Part shown: one piece after another, positions 44,029-52,808 of the stretch | How positions within the stretch are numbered: position 1 is the stretch's first letter | Layout: each line of letters begins with the position of its first letter | Assembly: GCA_002428265.1 (NCBI GenBank) | Contig: DIUR01000008.1 | Span: forward strand, 62,001-126,000 | Length of the DNA: 64,000 nucleotides | Reading direction: 5' to 3' | Source: Bacteriovoracaceae bacterium UBA6153 | GTDB taxonomy: Bacteria > Bdellovibrionota > Bacteriovoracia > Bacteriovoracales > Bacteriovoracaceae | Made by a program: the position numbers and the translations under genes | The notes under the pieces: generated by a model | What the model was told of the DNA's origin: nothing | Seen by the model: the letters and a program-made list of their open reading frames with translations, nothing else | Database searches by the model: none

Positions 44029-44658
44029 TTATTTTTTCTGACTGCCTGGAGGACCTTTAAACTTCTTTTCAATCTCGTCAATTCCGCGATCTTCTTTAAA
44101 GTTCGAATTGTATTTGTAAGCTTCAATCGTAAACAATCCATCTATTACTTGAAATTTTCCTTTTTGTGGCTCTGCTGTTTTTCTAAAAACAGATTCACCT
44201 ACGTTTAAGATTCTTTTATTTTCTGCAATTTTTTCGAACATAATTAGAAATTGTAAATATGTCGCCTTTGCCTTCACTCGATACCTACGAGCAATAAAGA
44301 AGCCTCTATCAAAATCCTGCTCAGGTGTAATGCTTAACTCTTTAATATTAACATCATCTGCCATTTTTCTAAGTAAGTTGATATTTTCACTATCTGAAAT
44401 CTCACCTGGCAACAGCTGTTGAGTCTTTTCAATTTCATTAGCAACTCTTTCAATTTTAACTTTTTCTTCATTAATATTTTTATAGTAGTTACTGATTTCT
44501 CTCTGTGTTTTTTTATTTCTAGTCAATTGCAGTCTTTGAGCTTCCTCTTGAGACACAAGGTTGACGTACTTTTCTTCTGATTCAGTATAATGAACATAAA
44601 AATTGAAAGCTGCATAAGCTATAATAAACCAATGTAAATTTTTTAATAACTTTTCCAT
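44029..44658 (-). CDS. pilO: Pilus assembly protein PilO
   Basis: 209 residues. One N-terminal membrane helix (LHWFIIAYAAFNFYVHY), a coiled coil (residues about 35-85) and a ferredoxin-like fold (ELSITPEQ, RVKAKATYLQFLIMFEKI). Forms a periplasmic heterodimer with PilN. A 3-nt gap to pilN; 20 nt to pilP. Confidence 0.9.
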   Translation of the reverse strand: MEKLLKNLHWFIIAYAAFNFYVHYTESEEKYVNLVSQEEAQRLQLTRNKKTQREISNYYKNINEEKVKIERVANEIEKTQQLLPGEISDSENINLLRKMADDVNIKELSITPEQDFDRGFFIARRYRVKAKATYLQFLIMFEKIAENKRILNVGESVFRKTAEPQKGKFQVIDGLFTIEAYKYNSNFKEDRGIDEIEKKFKGPPGSQKK

Positions 44659-44661
44659 GAG

Positions 44662-45276
44662 TTATTTAGACCTCATGTCATAGTTAATAATTTTACCTTT
44701 CAATTCAAATTGTTCAAAACTGCTCATTACTCCATCAAGCATTTCTTTTTTATTTTCTTGCTTAGCAGGAGTAATACTTCCACCAAAATAAGGTGAATCG
44801 TTAATGACTGCGATAAACTCTCCGACGCCCCTGGGAGTATAAGAGCCTCCGACTATAGAAATTTCGTTTTTATCATTAATGGACATTTCATTAAACCAAA
44901 CATCTTCGGGAATACTTCTGGCTACTTTTTCTAGAATTTTTTTAGGATTAGTTCTGGTTTTTAAAATCTCATCAACTTGCGCTGACCTGCTTTGCAACTT
45001 ATTAACCTGTACCTTATAGGCTTCAACCTGTGATTTAATATCAGCATCTTTACCTATTTCAGCTTGGAGCTTAGTATTTTGGGATGTCAATTGATCTAAG
45101 ACGGCCTGAGTTTCTTCCATTTTAGAATTATACATCTGCCCAACAACAATATCTGGAGCGTAATAAAGCACCAGAGCTACTGCCATCATTTTAAAATTAA
45201 TGACATTGAAATCCATTCCAAGAATGGATGGCAATACAAAAGGCTGCTTCTTCTCGAGGAGGTTTAACTCAATCAT
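44662..45276 (-). CDS. pilN: Pilus assembly protein PilN
   Basis: 204 residues. The N-terminal cytoplasmic INLL-type motif that binds PilM reads MIELNLLEKK (residues 1-10). A membrane helix follows (about 30-50), then a coiled coil and ferredoxin-like domain with MSINDKNEISIVGGSYTPRG. Start overlaps the pilM stop by 4 nt (ATGA), so translation is coupled. Confidence 0.93.
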   Translation of the reverse strand: MIELNLLEKKQPFVLPSILGMDFNVINFKMMAVALVLYYAPDIVVGQMYNSKMEETQAVLDQLTSQNTKLQAEIGKDADIKSQVEAYKVQVNKLQSRSAQVDEILKTRTNPKKILEKVARSIPEDVWFNEMSINDKNEISIVGGSYTPRGVGEFIAVINDSPYFGGSITPAKQENKKEMLDGVMSSFEQFELKGKIINYDMRSK

Positions 45277-46382
45277 TTAGGAAGACTCCTCATCGCTAAT
45301 CCAATTGCACATACCCCTTTGAAAGCAATTTCATTAATCATGTCTTCGCTGATATTGCTTTGATTATAGGCCATTGTTGAAAATGGATTTAAGATTTGGA
45401 CTTCTGTTTCAAAAAGCTCTTGCAGTGCTTCGGGTAATCCTGGAATCAATGCGCTTCCACCTGTTAGGACACAGCCATCAAAAGATTCTTCTGAAGTTGA
45501 ATTAACCCAAAAATCTATTGTTTTTTTCAACTCATTAAAGAAAGAATCTAAAACCTGATTAATTAGATCCATAATTTCTTCAGGAATATTTCCGCTACCA
45601 TCACCAGAAATTTTTAAGCTCTCTGCTTCTTTGTAATTGACTCCCATTTGTCTCTGAATTTCTTCAGTTATGGTTAATCCGCCAATATTTACTTCCTTAA
45701 AAAATGCAAGAACCCCACCTTTATAAATCATAAAGTGAGTTTTCTGTGCACCAATATCCATTAAGATCCAGGTTTTATCCTTTTGCTTAACTTCATCTCC
45801 CATAACTGCTTCAAAAACATTAATCGTTGCTGAGGCATTTAAGTCTACAATTTTTACTTTTAAATTTGCTCTCTCAACTGTGCTTTTAAAAGAATCTATA
45901 ACTGTTTTTTTTGCAGCACCAATAATAACATTGATACCACCACCTTGATTTTCACTCACGACACTAAATGAAAGATTTCCTTCATCAATTGGAAAAGGAA
46001 GGTACTGTTCTGTTTCCCATGTCACTTGATCTTCTATTTCTTCTGGAGTTCCACCTGCTAATTGAAGTTTCTTAATCAGTGTATTTGGACCAGAAATCCC
46101 AATACAGGCAAATTTATTTGGTGAATTTAATTCTTTAATACCTTGCTGGAGTGCTTGCAAGATCTCATCTTCTTTTTGAATTTCATCTTCAATGATTGTC
46201 CCTTCTGGCAAATCGACTGAAGCGTAGCGGTTAATTTTATAATTACCATCAGATTGCAATGATACTTCTGCAAATTTAATCGCACTTAAACCGATATCTA
46301 TGCCGATAACGCCTTTAGGCCCGACATAAAACATGTCGCCGAACTTTTCTTTAATATTATCGACAATATCTTTTGGATCCAA
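45273..46382 (-). CDS. pilM: Pilus assembly protein PilM
   Basis: 369 residues, actin-like ATPase at the cytoplasmic face, recruiting PilN. N-terminal nucleotide strand VIGIDIGLSAIKFAEV, DIGAQKTHFMIY and VLTGGSALIPGLPEAL are the actin-fold nucleotide loops. The start is a TTG at 46382 with AGGG 7 nt upstream; an out-of-frame ATG lies 7 nt before. First gene of the pilMNOP set; pilD lies 54 nt upstream. Confidence 0.95.
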   Translation of the reverse strand: MDPKDIVDNIKEKFGDMFYVGPKGVIGIDIGLSAIKFAEVSLQSDGNYKINRYASVDLPEGTIIEDEIQKEDEILQALQQGIKELNSPNKFACIGISGPNTLIKKLQLAGGTPEEIEDQVTWETEQYLPFPIDEGNLSFSVVSENQGGGINVIIGAAKKTVIDSFKSTVERANLKVKIVDLNASATINVFEAVMGDEVKQKDKTWILMDIGAQKTHFMIYKGGVLAFFKEVNIGGLTITEEIQRQMGVNYKEAESLKISGDGSGNIPEEIMDLINQVLDSFFNELKKTIDFWVNSTSEESFDGCVLTGGSALIPGLPEALQELFETEVQILNPFSTMAYNQSNISEDMINEIAFKGVCAIGLAMRSLPK

Positions 46383-46436
46383 GGTTCATCCCTAATTAAG
46401 TTATAATGAAATTATACATTTAATAAGGAACTCTGA

Positions 46437-47207
46437 TCAAGGAATATATGAGATTAAGGCTTTGAAGGAAGATTCAGCAAAAATCTGAAAGGCTGCAACG
46501 ATAATAATAAATGGACCAAACGGTATTGGGTTCTCACGCTTTATTAATTTAGTCGCTATTAACAAGATTCCAATCAGTGCACCTAGAAAACAACTTAAAA
46601 AAATGTTTTGCATGATTCCTATAGGACCAAGATATAATCCAAGGGCTCCAAATAATTTAATATCACCTCCACCAAGGCCTACTTCTCCTTTTAATTGATA
46701 AAAAATCCAACTCACCAACAATGGAAATCCTAATCCGATTGCTCCGCCTATCAACCAGTGTGTCCATACTTGAGTAAAAAGACTGATTACTAAAAAAAGC
46801 AAAGCCAAGTAGATATTAATAGAGTCTGGTAAAATCTGATGTTTTAGATCAACTATTAAGTGGACAAGAAATGCAGAGAATACACTAAAGAAGAAAAAGA
46901 AGTTTAATAGATCTGAGCTATTAATAGTTTTGGGGGCAATAAAAAAAGCAAACAGAGCTGCTACAAATTCGATAGCTGGATATTGCCAGGAAATTTGAGT
47001 TCCACAACCTGAGCATCTTCCTTTTAAAAAAACATAGCTAATGATTGGTATATTCTCATACCATGAAATAATTTTTTTACACTCAGTGCATGATGATCTT
47101 GGAAAAGCGACGTTTATTCCGCGTGGAAGCCTATAGATTAAAGCATTTAAAAAGCTGCCTACGAGTAGGCCAAAAATAGTGGCGAAAATTGTAAGCGTAG
47201 TGCTCAA
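46437..47207 (-). CDS. pilD: Prepilin peptidase / N-methylase PilD
   Basis: 256 residues, TTG start. Cleaves the leader of type IV prepilins and methylates the new N-terminus. The N-terminal four-Cys zinc site is CTECKK...CSGCG (about residues 40-72). The two aspartic-protease motifs are DLKHQILPD and GGGDIKLFGALG. About eight hydrophobic helices. Likely co-transcribed with pilH/pilI, separated by 2 nt. Confidence 0.95.
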   Translation of the reverse strand: MSTTLTIFATIFGLLVGSFLNALIYRLPRGINVAFPRSSCTECKKIISWYENIPIISYVFLKGRCSGCGTQISWQYPAIEFVAALFAFFIAPKTINSSDLLNFFFFFSVFSAFLVHLIVDLKHQILPDSINIYLALLFLVISLFTQVWTHWLIGGAIGLGFPLLVSWIFYQLKGEVGLGGGDIKLFGALGLYLGPIGIMQNIFLSCFLGALIGILLIATKLIKRENPIPFGPFIIIVAAFQIFAESSFKALISYIP

Positions 47208-47209
47208 TA

Positions 47210-47977
47210 TTAATCCAGGTTTTTGTTTTTGAAAATCAAGAGTACTGCACTTAATAAGGCCAGCAGATAAAATGCGAGATATAACAATGTACTCAGAAGA
47301 TAATCATTAGAGATATTCTGCTGATAAAGGACAAAGTCCTTTAAATTTAATTTATAAAAATTAGGAACTAAGATAAAAGAGATATCAATTAAGCTACTAT
47401 AAAAGCTAGAAACTTTTACTAAAAGTAATTTAGATGTTTCGTTAATAGCATGACCTACAATAAAAACTGCGATGGTAAAGATAACAGATAAAGTTGTGTT
47501 GGTTATTAATGAGAAAAATACTGCGAAGACCAATACAGTAAATGCTTCTAGAAAACTAAAAAGAATAGTCCAAAACATTAAAGAGCTATAAGTACCTTTA
47601 AATAATAAATAGATTAGAATGCTCAATGTTCCAAGAACCAAAGAGTTAATTAAAAGTACAGATGACAAACCTAATATTTTACCCATCAAAAATGAAGCTC
47701 GGGAAATAGGTTTTGAAATAACCATATAGAGAGTGCGCTGTTCAATTTCTTTATTAATTAGATTAGCCCCTATGAAGATTGAGATGATTAAATTAGAGAT
47801 AGACATTATGCCTAATCCGACATCTAACGCAACCTTAGCTGGTGCACCATAAGCAAATTCAGAAGCGACATATGACACTCCCAGAAGACCTATAGATAGA
47901 AACACAAGACTGATCATCAACTTACTTCGATAAACTTCTAGAAATGTAAATTTAGTTACAGTCAGAATATTTTTCAT
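47210..47977 (-). CDS. pilI: ABC transporter permease, PilI position
   Basis: 255 residues, six membrane helices, ABC-2/NatB-type permease. Its start overlaps the ATPase stop as ATGA. In M. xanthus the pilG-pilH-pilI transporter sits between pilA and pilD and is required for pilus biogenesis; the same order here supports naming it PilI. Substrate unknown, and whether it works on pilus assembly in this organism is inferred from order only. Confidence 0.7.
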   Translation of the reverse strand: MKNILTVTKFTFLEVYRSKLMISLVFLSIGLLGVSYVASEFAYGAPAKVALDVGLGIMSISNLIISIFIGANLINKEIEQRTLYMVISKPISRASFLMGKILGLSSVLLINSLVLGTLSILIYLLFKGTYSSLMFWTILFSFLEAFTVLVFAVFFSLITNTTLSVIFTIAVFIVGHAINETSKLLLVKVSSFYSSLIDISFILVPNFYKLNLKDFVLYQQNISNDYLLSTLLYLAFYLLALLSAVLLIFKNKNLD

Positions 47978-48834
47978 TGTTTAATCTTATAAATAATTTC
48001 TTCAAGTGTTGGTTTTTCTTTCTCAAGCTCGAGAATACTCACATTAGAAGCAATTAAATTTGATAAAATTTGATTTTTTTGATTCTCTTTAATTGACTCT
48101 GTAAAAATCACATCATCTTTAATAAATTTTAGAGTGTAGTTATCATTGCTATTTTTAATAATAATTTCATCAATACTACCATTGTAAATCAACTTCCCTT
48201 TTTCAATAAAAACAACCTTATTGCAAATTTCTTCAACGTCAGAAACAATATGGCTACTGAAGAAGATAGTAATCCCTTCATTATTCAACTCTTTCATAAT
48301 AGTTTTAAATTCTTTTCTACCAATAGGATCAAGCCCTGAGAGTGGTTCATCCAAAACTAAAAATTTTGGCCCATGAATGAGCGCACTGATAAATCCGAGT
48401 CTCTGCTGCATCCCTTTAGAATACCCGCGAATTTGACGATCTAAGGCATAATCAATTTGAATTTTTTCAGACCATTCCTTAATAAGGTTTTTAAGTTTTT
48501 CACTTGAGATGTTGTTTAGTGCCCCTGTGTAATTAAGAAACTCGCGGCCCGTTAGATGCTGATAAAGATAAGCTCGCTCTGGCAGATAACCTATGTTGGA
48601 TTTGATCTCTAGGCTGTTCAAACCTAATACCGGATCAAAAATTATTTCTCCACTAGTCTGCCTACTAAATTCCATCAAACTTTTAATTAGAGTCGTTTTA
48701 CCTGCACCATTAGCCCCCAAAAAGCCGACCAAATCACCCTGATGAATTTTAAACGAAACATTGTCGAGGGCAAAAAAATCTTTTTCCCAAAAATTAGCCT
48801 TAAATTTTTTTGTAATATTAACGAATTCAATCAT
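47974..48834 (-). CDS. pilH: ABC transporter ATPase, PilH position
   Basis: 286 residues with a complete nucleotide-binding domain: Walker A GANGAGKTT (about 40-48), signature YSKGMQQRLG, Walker B FLVLDEPLSGLD and H-loop FFSSH. The C-terminal ~70 residues are a divergent regulatory domain. Matches M. xanthus PilH by order. The start has no ribosome site, and only 21 nt separate it from the divergent gene at 48856, so both may be leaderless. Confidence 0.8.
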   Translation of the reverse strand: MIEFVNITKKFKANFWEKDFFALDNVSFKIHQGDLVGFLGANGAGKTTLIKSLMEFSRQTSGEIIFDPVLGLNSLEIKSNIGYLPERAYLYQHLTGREFLNYTGALNNISSEKLKNLIKEWSEKIQIDYALDRQIRGYSKGMQQRLGFISALIHGPKFLVLDEPLSGLDPIGRKEFKTIMKELNNEGITIFFSSHIVSDVEEICNKVVFIEKGKLIYNGSIDEIIIKNSNDNYTLKFIKDDVIFTESIKENQKNQILSNLIASNVSILELEKEKPTLEEIIYKIKQ

Positions 48835-48844
48835 TATGTATTAG

Positions 48845-48856
48845 TATAAATAGATA
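48845..48856 (+). promoter_or_regulatory. Candidate leaderless promoter
   Basis: TATAAA (48845-48850) ends only 5 nt before the ATG at 48856, so transcription would begin at about the start codon. No -35 is visible; no ribosome site is present. Confidence 0.3.
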
Positions 48857-49692
48857 TGAAAAATAGTAAATACTTAAGCAATAGTCTGCTTTATTTAATT
48901 TTGGCCCTATCATTAATAAGTTCTTATCATATTTCAAAAAAAATTGAAAAACCTACTCTTTTTATAACTAAGCAGCAGAGTTCCTTTAACCTGGATAATA
49001 AATTTCTCAGTAGCTTTCATCTCGGACAAAAAAGGCTGATTTCATCACTGTACTGGGTAGCCACAATTCTAGAAAGTGATCACGATCACTACAAGGGAAA
49101 AGACTTAAACTCTTGGATGTTTTTAAGATTTAATACAATTTCAATTTTAGAACCTAAGTTTTATGAAACCTATGCTTTTGGTGGTCCCTATTTATCAATT
49201 GTCAAAGATGATATTAGCGGGGCGGGGATTATATATAGCAAAGGCTTAACTCAGTATCCTGATGATTATAAATTATTAAGAGATGCTGGATTTCATTTCT
49301 ATTTTGAGGCAGAAGATTATGTAAAAGCAAAAAAAATTTATGAAAAGCTTTCGAAACATCCAAATCTTCACCCTCTCATTCTTTCTTCTTTTGCTAGATT
49401 GGAATCTGCTAGTGGAAACAAAGAAGTCGCATATAATATTATTTTAACAAAGTACCAGGAATTGAAATCAAAACCAAATTTTTTGACAGATGCATTGGAA
49501 AAAAATCTTTATGCTCTTAGAGCAGAGATGGACTTAAACTGTCTTAATTCGCATGAAAAGGGCTGTAGAACCAAAGACTTTGAAGGTAATAGTTACTTAT
49601 TCATTAATGGAAAATATAAAGCGCAGAAAGAGTGGGTACCTTATGGAATTATTAAAAAAAATATTCAGCCAGAGCAAGAAGAGCGTAAATAA
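48856..49692 (+). CDS. Membrane-anchored protein in the pilG slot, unknown
   Basis: 278 residues, on the opposite strand to all other pil genes. One N-terminal membrane helix (LLYLILALSLISSY, about residues 12-25) and a soluble domain, mostly helical, with TPR-like units (YKLLRDAGFHFYFEAEDYVKAKKIYEKL). It sits where pilG lies in M. xanthus, between pilA and pilH, but inverted. I cannot establish homology to PilG. The last stop codon lies in the loop of a 15-bp hairpin. Predicted inner-membrane protein with its domain probably outside the cytoplasm. Confidence 0.6.
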   Translation: MKNSKYLSNSLLYLILALSLISSYHISKKIEKPTLFITKQQSSFNLDNKFLSSFHLGQKRLISSLYWVATILESDHDHYKGKDLNSWMFLRFNTISILEPKFYETYAFGGPYLSIVKDDISGAGIIYSKGLTQYPDDYKLLRDAGFHFYFEAEDYVKAKKIYEKLSKHPNLHPLILSSFARLESASGNKEVAYNIILTKYQELKSKPNFLTDALEKNLYALRAEMDLNCLNSHEKGCRTKDFEGNSYLFINGKYKAQKEWVPYGIIKKNIQPEQEERK

Positions 49693-49708
49693 CTTTACGC
49701 TCTTCTTG
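49675..49708. terminator. 15-bp hairpin between the pilG-slot gene and pilA
   Basis: CAAGAAGAGCGTAAA-TAAC-TTTACGCTCTTCTTG, perfect stem. The 4-nt loop holds the TAA stop of the plus-strand gene. It can form on either strand, serving convergent genes; T-rich bases follow only loosely. Confidence 0.65.
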
Positions 49709-49717
49709 AATTTATAA

Positions 49718-50257
49718 TTAGAATCCTTGAAGTGAATTAACTAAACTTTTTGCCTGATTGATTGTCCACTTATCAAATCCTGAAGTTGTCGATGAAATCT
49801 GTCCAGCAGCCCCACCTGTAAAAAGAATCGTAGACATAGTAGCAGCTGAACCAGCCACCGGTAAATCAGTTAACACTGCAGTTGTACCTTGCACTTTTAA
49901 GATTTTAGTTGGTTGTACACCTGAAGCACTAGAACATGTTGAAGTATACGGAGCAGATGTAATGACTAAGTTTCCGGCAGCATAGTGATCAGAGAAGCCA
50001 ATCCAGTAATAACCTTTTGGAGAAATTTCATAACCTAAATGCTCAATACATGTCGCATAAGTATTATAATCAGCCTGAGCAGAAACTTCTGTTTGATAAA
50101 GAGCAGCTAGCTGAATCTTAGCTTCTGATTGCTTAGATTTCGCCTGGTACTTTTTAAAATTTGGAACAGCAATAGCAGACAAGATCCCGATAATCGCAAC
50201 AACGACCATCAACTCAACCAGGGTAAACCCTGATGAGCTTCCAAGTAACTTCCTCAT
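49718..50257 (-). CDS. pilA: Major type IV pilin PilA
   Basis: 179 residues from the ATG at 50257 (AAGGAG 6 nt upstream; an earlier TTG at 50281 is upstream of this ribosome site). Leader MRKLLGSSSG, then cleavage before FTLVELMVVVAIIGILSAI with Glu5 of the mature chain present, as in class IVa pilins. The C-terminal region is Gly/Ser/Thr-rich with two Cys (about 90 and 143 of the precursor) that could form the pilin disulfide. No -24/-12 sigma-54 promoter was found in the 175 nt upstream, unlike M. xanthus pilA. Confidence 0.93.
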   Translation of the reverse strand: MRKLLGSSSGFTLVELMVVVAIIGILSAIAVPNFKKYQAKSKQSEAKIQLAALYQTEVSAQADYNTYATCIEHLGYEISPKGYYWIGFSDHYAAGNLVITSAPYTSTCSSASGVQPTKILKVQGTTAVLTDLPVAGSAATMSTILFTGGAAGQISSTTSGFDKWTINQAKSLVNSLQGF

Positions 50258-50432
50258 AGAACTCTCCTTTTTATTTACCAAAATTAAGATTTGGTAGTTG
50301 AAGTTTCTCTCACAAGCATAAATACATTAAGAGCATTTTTGTTTGATCGATTAAACTACATATAATTATTTTAAACCCAAAGCTAAAAACTTGTTAATAC
50401 ATTCTAATTTGGCCTCAAGGGGTTGATTTTTC

Positions 50433-51653
50433 CTAGTCTCCGCCACCTGCAGACATAAATATAGGAAGATACATGGCAACTAAAATGGTCGCAATGATCC
50501 CACCCAGAACCACAATAATCAATGGTTCTATAAGCTTAGTCATGTTTGTGACCAGCTCATCGACTTCCCCTTCGAAAACTTCAGCAACCCTGGTTAACAT
50601 CTGATCAATCTGACCAGTTTGCTCACCTACTCTGATCATTTGAGTAACCAATTCTGGAAAATATTCAATTTTTTGAAGCGGCTCAGTTAGTGTTTTACCT
50701 TCAATGACTTTCTTTTTAACTTCCAAAATATCTTTAGCAATAACAGAGTTATCTAGCGTTTCAATACAAATATCCAAGGCATCAATTAAGGAGACACCTG
50801 CACCAAGAAGAGTGGCGAGTGTATTAGAAAATGAACTTAAATTTCCTTTAATAATAATCCCACCAAATAATGGTAAGCGCATACTGAAATTATCCCACAC
50901 TATTTTTCCAGTTGGAGTTTTTATATAAGATGAAAGTAAAATGGCAAAAACAATCGCACCCGGAACCATTATGGGTGTGTAAGCTCCCATGAAGTCAGAT
51001 ACGTCTATTACAAATTGAGTAATCCAAGGAATCTCTTGCCCGGTTTCTTTAAGCATGCCGGTAAACTGAGGAACAACGAAAACCATCATGGCCCACACTA
51101 CGGCAGTACCAACAGCAACAACCACTGTAGGGTACATCATGGCCGATTTAATTTGCGCCTTTGTCTTTTCCTGTTTTTCCATATGAATCGAAAGCTTTTT
51201 CAAAATAGTATCTAGAATACCACCGGCCTCACCTGCTCTTACTAGATTGCAGTAGAGCTTATCGAAGCATTTTTGAGTCGTCATAGCTTCAGCAATAGTT
51301 TTACCTTCACCAACATCAGTAGCAACTTTTTTAATGGCCATTCTTAGTGAAGGATTTTTTTCTGATCGATATAAAATCTCCAGGCCTTGCAAAATAGGTA
51401 CACCTGCACCAATCATAATAGAAAGCTGCTTGGTAAATCCACCTAACTCTTTTGTCGTTACGGACTTTGCAAACCCTTTCTCAACCATCCATAAGCCAAG
51501 ATCGAACTCAAGAATAGTTGGTGGGGTAATTTTTTTTACTCTGATACTTTGAGAACGCAATGCCTTTCGAACATCTTTTTCAGATGCAGCATCGATTTGT
51601 CCCATGACTTTTTTATTGGCGCTATCAACGCCTTCGTATTTATATATTCCCAT
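50433..51653 (-). CDS. pilC: Pilus inner-membrane platform protein PilC
   Basis: 406 residues with two T2SSF domains (one near residues 70-190, one near 270-395) and three membrane helices. It is the inner-membrane platform that couples the PilB/PilT motors to pilin. The LEILYRSEKNPSLRMAI and NMTKLIEPLIIVVLGG motifs are typical. It follows pilT by 5 nt; the 151-nt gap to pilA holds no gene. Confidence 0.95.
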   Translation of the reverse strand: MGIYKYEGVDSANKKVMGQIDAASEKDVRKALRSQSIRVKKITPPTILEFDLGLWMVEKGFAKSVTTKELGGFTKQLSIMIGAGVPILQGLEILYRSEKNPSLRMAIKKVATDVGEGKTIAEAMTTQKCFDKLYCNLVRAGEAGGILDTILKKLSIHMEKQEKTKAQIKSAMMYPTVVVAVGTAVVWAMMVFVVPQFTGMLKETGQEIPWITQFVIDVSDFMGAYTPIMVPGAIVFAILLSSYIKTPTGKIVWDNFSMRLPLFGGIIIKGNLSSFSNTLATLLGAGVSLIDALDICIETLDNSVIAKDILEVKKKVIEGKTLTEPLQKIEYFPELVTQMIRVGEQTGQIDQMLTRVAEVFEGEVDELVTNMTKLIEPLIIVVLGGIIATILVAMYLPIFMSAGGGD

Positions 51654-51658
51654 TTGTT

Positions 51659-52801
51659 TTACTTAATTTTAATTCCTAATTGTGTCGCAAGTTCATCCGG
51701 AGCATTTGAATACCCCATTGCTACTTCGGCCGTAATTGAACCAGTATCTACATGCTTCTTCAAACTTTGATTCATCGTAACCATTCCCGTTTTATCCTGC
51801 CCAATCTGCATTTGTGAATAAACTTGGTGCAATTTATCTTCACGAATTAAGTTTCTGATACCGATTGTTGGCACTAGGATTTCCATAGCTGCAACTCTTC
51901 CTTTCTCAAAAGATTTAGCAATCAGCTGCTGAGAGACAACCCCTTGAAGGACGAAAGATAAAAGAGTTCTAACCTGAATCTGTTGGTGAGAAGGAAAAAC
52001 GTTAATTACACGGTTAATGGTCTGAACACACGAGTTAGTGTGAAGTGTTCCAAAAACCAAGTGACCTGTTTCCGCAATAGTTAATGCGGCTTCGATTGTT
52101 TCCATATCACGAAGCTCTCCGACCAGGACGATGTCCGGATCCTGGCGAAGTAAACTTTTTAGTGCATTACTGAAAGATAATGAATCTGTTCCAATCTCTC
52201 TTTGGTTAACGAGACATTGCTTGTGCGCGTGAACAAACTCAACGGGATCCTCAAGTGTGATAATGTGACCAGCTTCATGTTGATTTAAATAATCAATCAA
52301 AGCAGCAAGAGTCGTAGACTTACCAGATCCTGTTGGCCCCGTCACAAGGATCAATCCATTAGAAACATCGCACATTTTTAAAAGTGTATTTGGTAAATTC
52401 AATGTTTTAAAATCAGGAATGATACTTGGAATAATACGAAAGACTGCCGCAACAGCACCTTTGGAATTAAAAACGTTTGCACGAAAGCGAGCAAGTCCTT
52501 TAATACCAAATGAAAAATCTAGCTCTAGTCTTTTTTCAAATTCGTTTTTTTGGTCTTCAGTTAAAATTTGATAAATTAATCTTTTAGTGTCTTCACCTGA
52601 CAATGGTGACGTTTTTACTTTAATAACTTCGCCGTGAACTCTAAGTCCTGGTGAGGTTCCTGAAGTAATATGCAAATCAGAAGCACTGCTATCAACCATC
52701 AATTTAAACAATTGCTGAATCTTGAGATTTTCATTACCTGCCTGCTGGCTAGTCGAGGTCGAGGTTTGAGTTATCTTAGAGTTCGTCTTTCCATCTTCCA
52801 T
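51659..52801 (-). CDS. pilT: Pilus retraction ATPase PilT
   Basis: 380 residues from the ATG at 52801 (AGGA 6 nt upstream; the longer frame overlaps pilB). Walker A GPTGSGKSTT, the Asp box EDPVEFVH, Walker B (DIVLVGELRD) and the PilT-specific GIRNLIRE are all present. The N-terminus has about 30 disordered, Thr/Ser/Gln-rich residues before the PAS-like domain. Retracts the pilus by depolymerising pilin. It lies directly after pilB (7-nt gap). Confidence 0.96.
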   Translation of the reverse strand: MEDGKTNSKITQTSTSTSQQAGNENLKIQQLFKLMVDSSASDLHITSGTSPGLRVHGEVIKVKTSPLSGEDTKRLIYQILTEDQKNEFEKRLELDFSFGIKGLARFRANVFNSKGAVAAVFRIIPSIIPDFKTLNLPNTLLKMCDVSNGLILVTGPTGSGKSTTLAALIDYLNQHEAGHIITLEDPVEFVHAHKQCLVNQREIGTDSLSFSNALKSLLRQDPDIVLVGELRDMETIEAALTIAETGHLVFGTLHTNSCVQTINRVINVFPSHQQIQVRTLLSFVLQGVVSQQLIAKSFEKGRVAAMEILVPTIGIRNLIREDKLHQVYSQMQIGQDKTGMVTMNQSLKKHVDTGSITAEVAMGYSNAPDELATQLGIKIK

Positions 52802-52808
52802 AATTATC

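Noticed and set aside
46382..46389. ATG upstream of pilM as the start
   Set aside because: It is out of frame with pilM; the in-frame TTG with good spacing is used.
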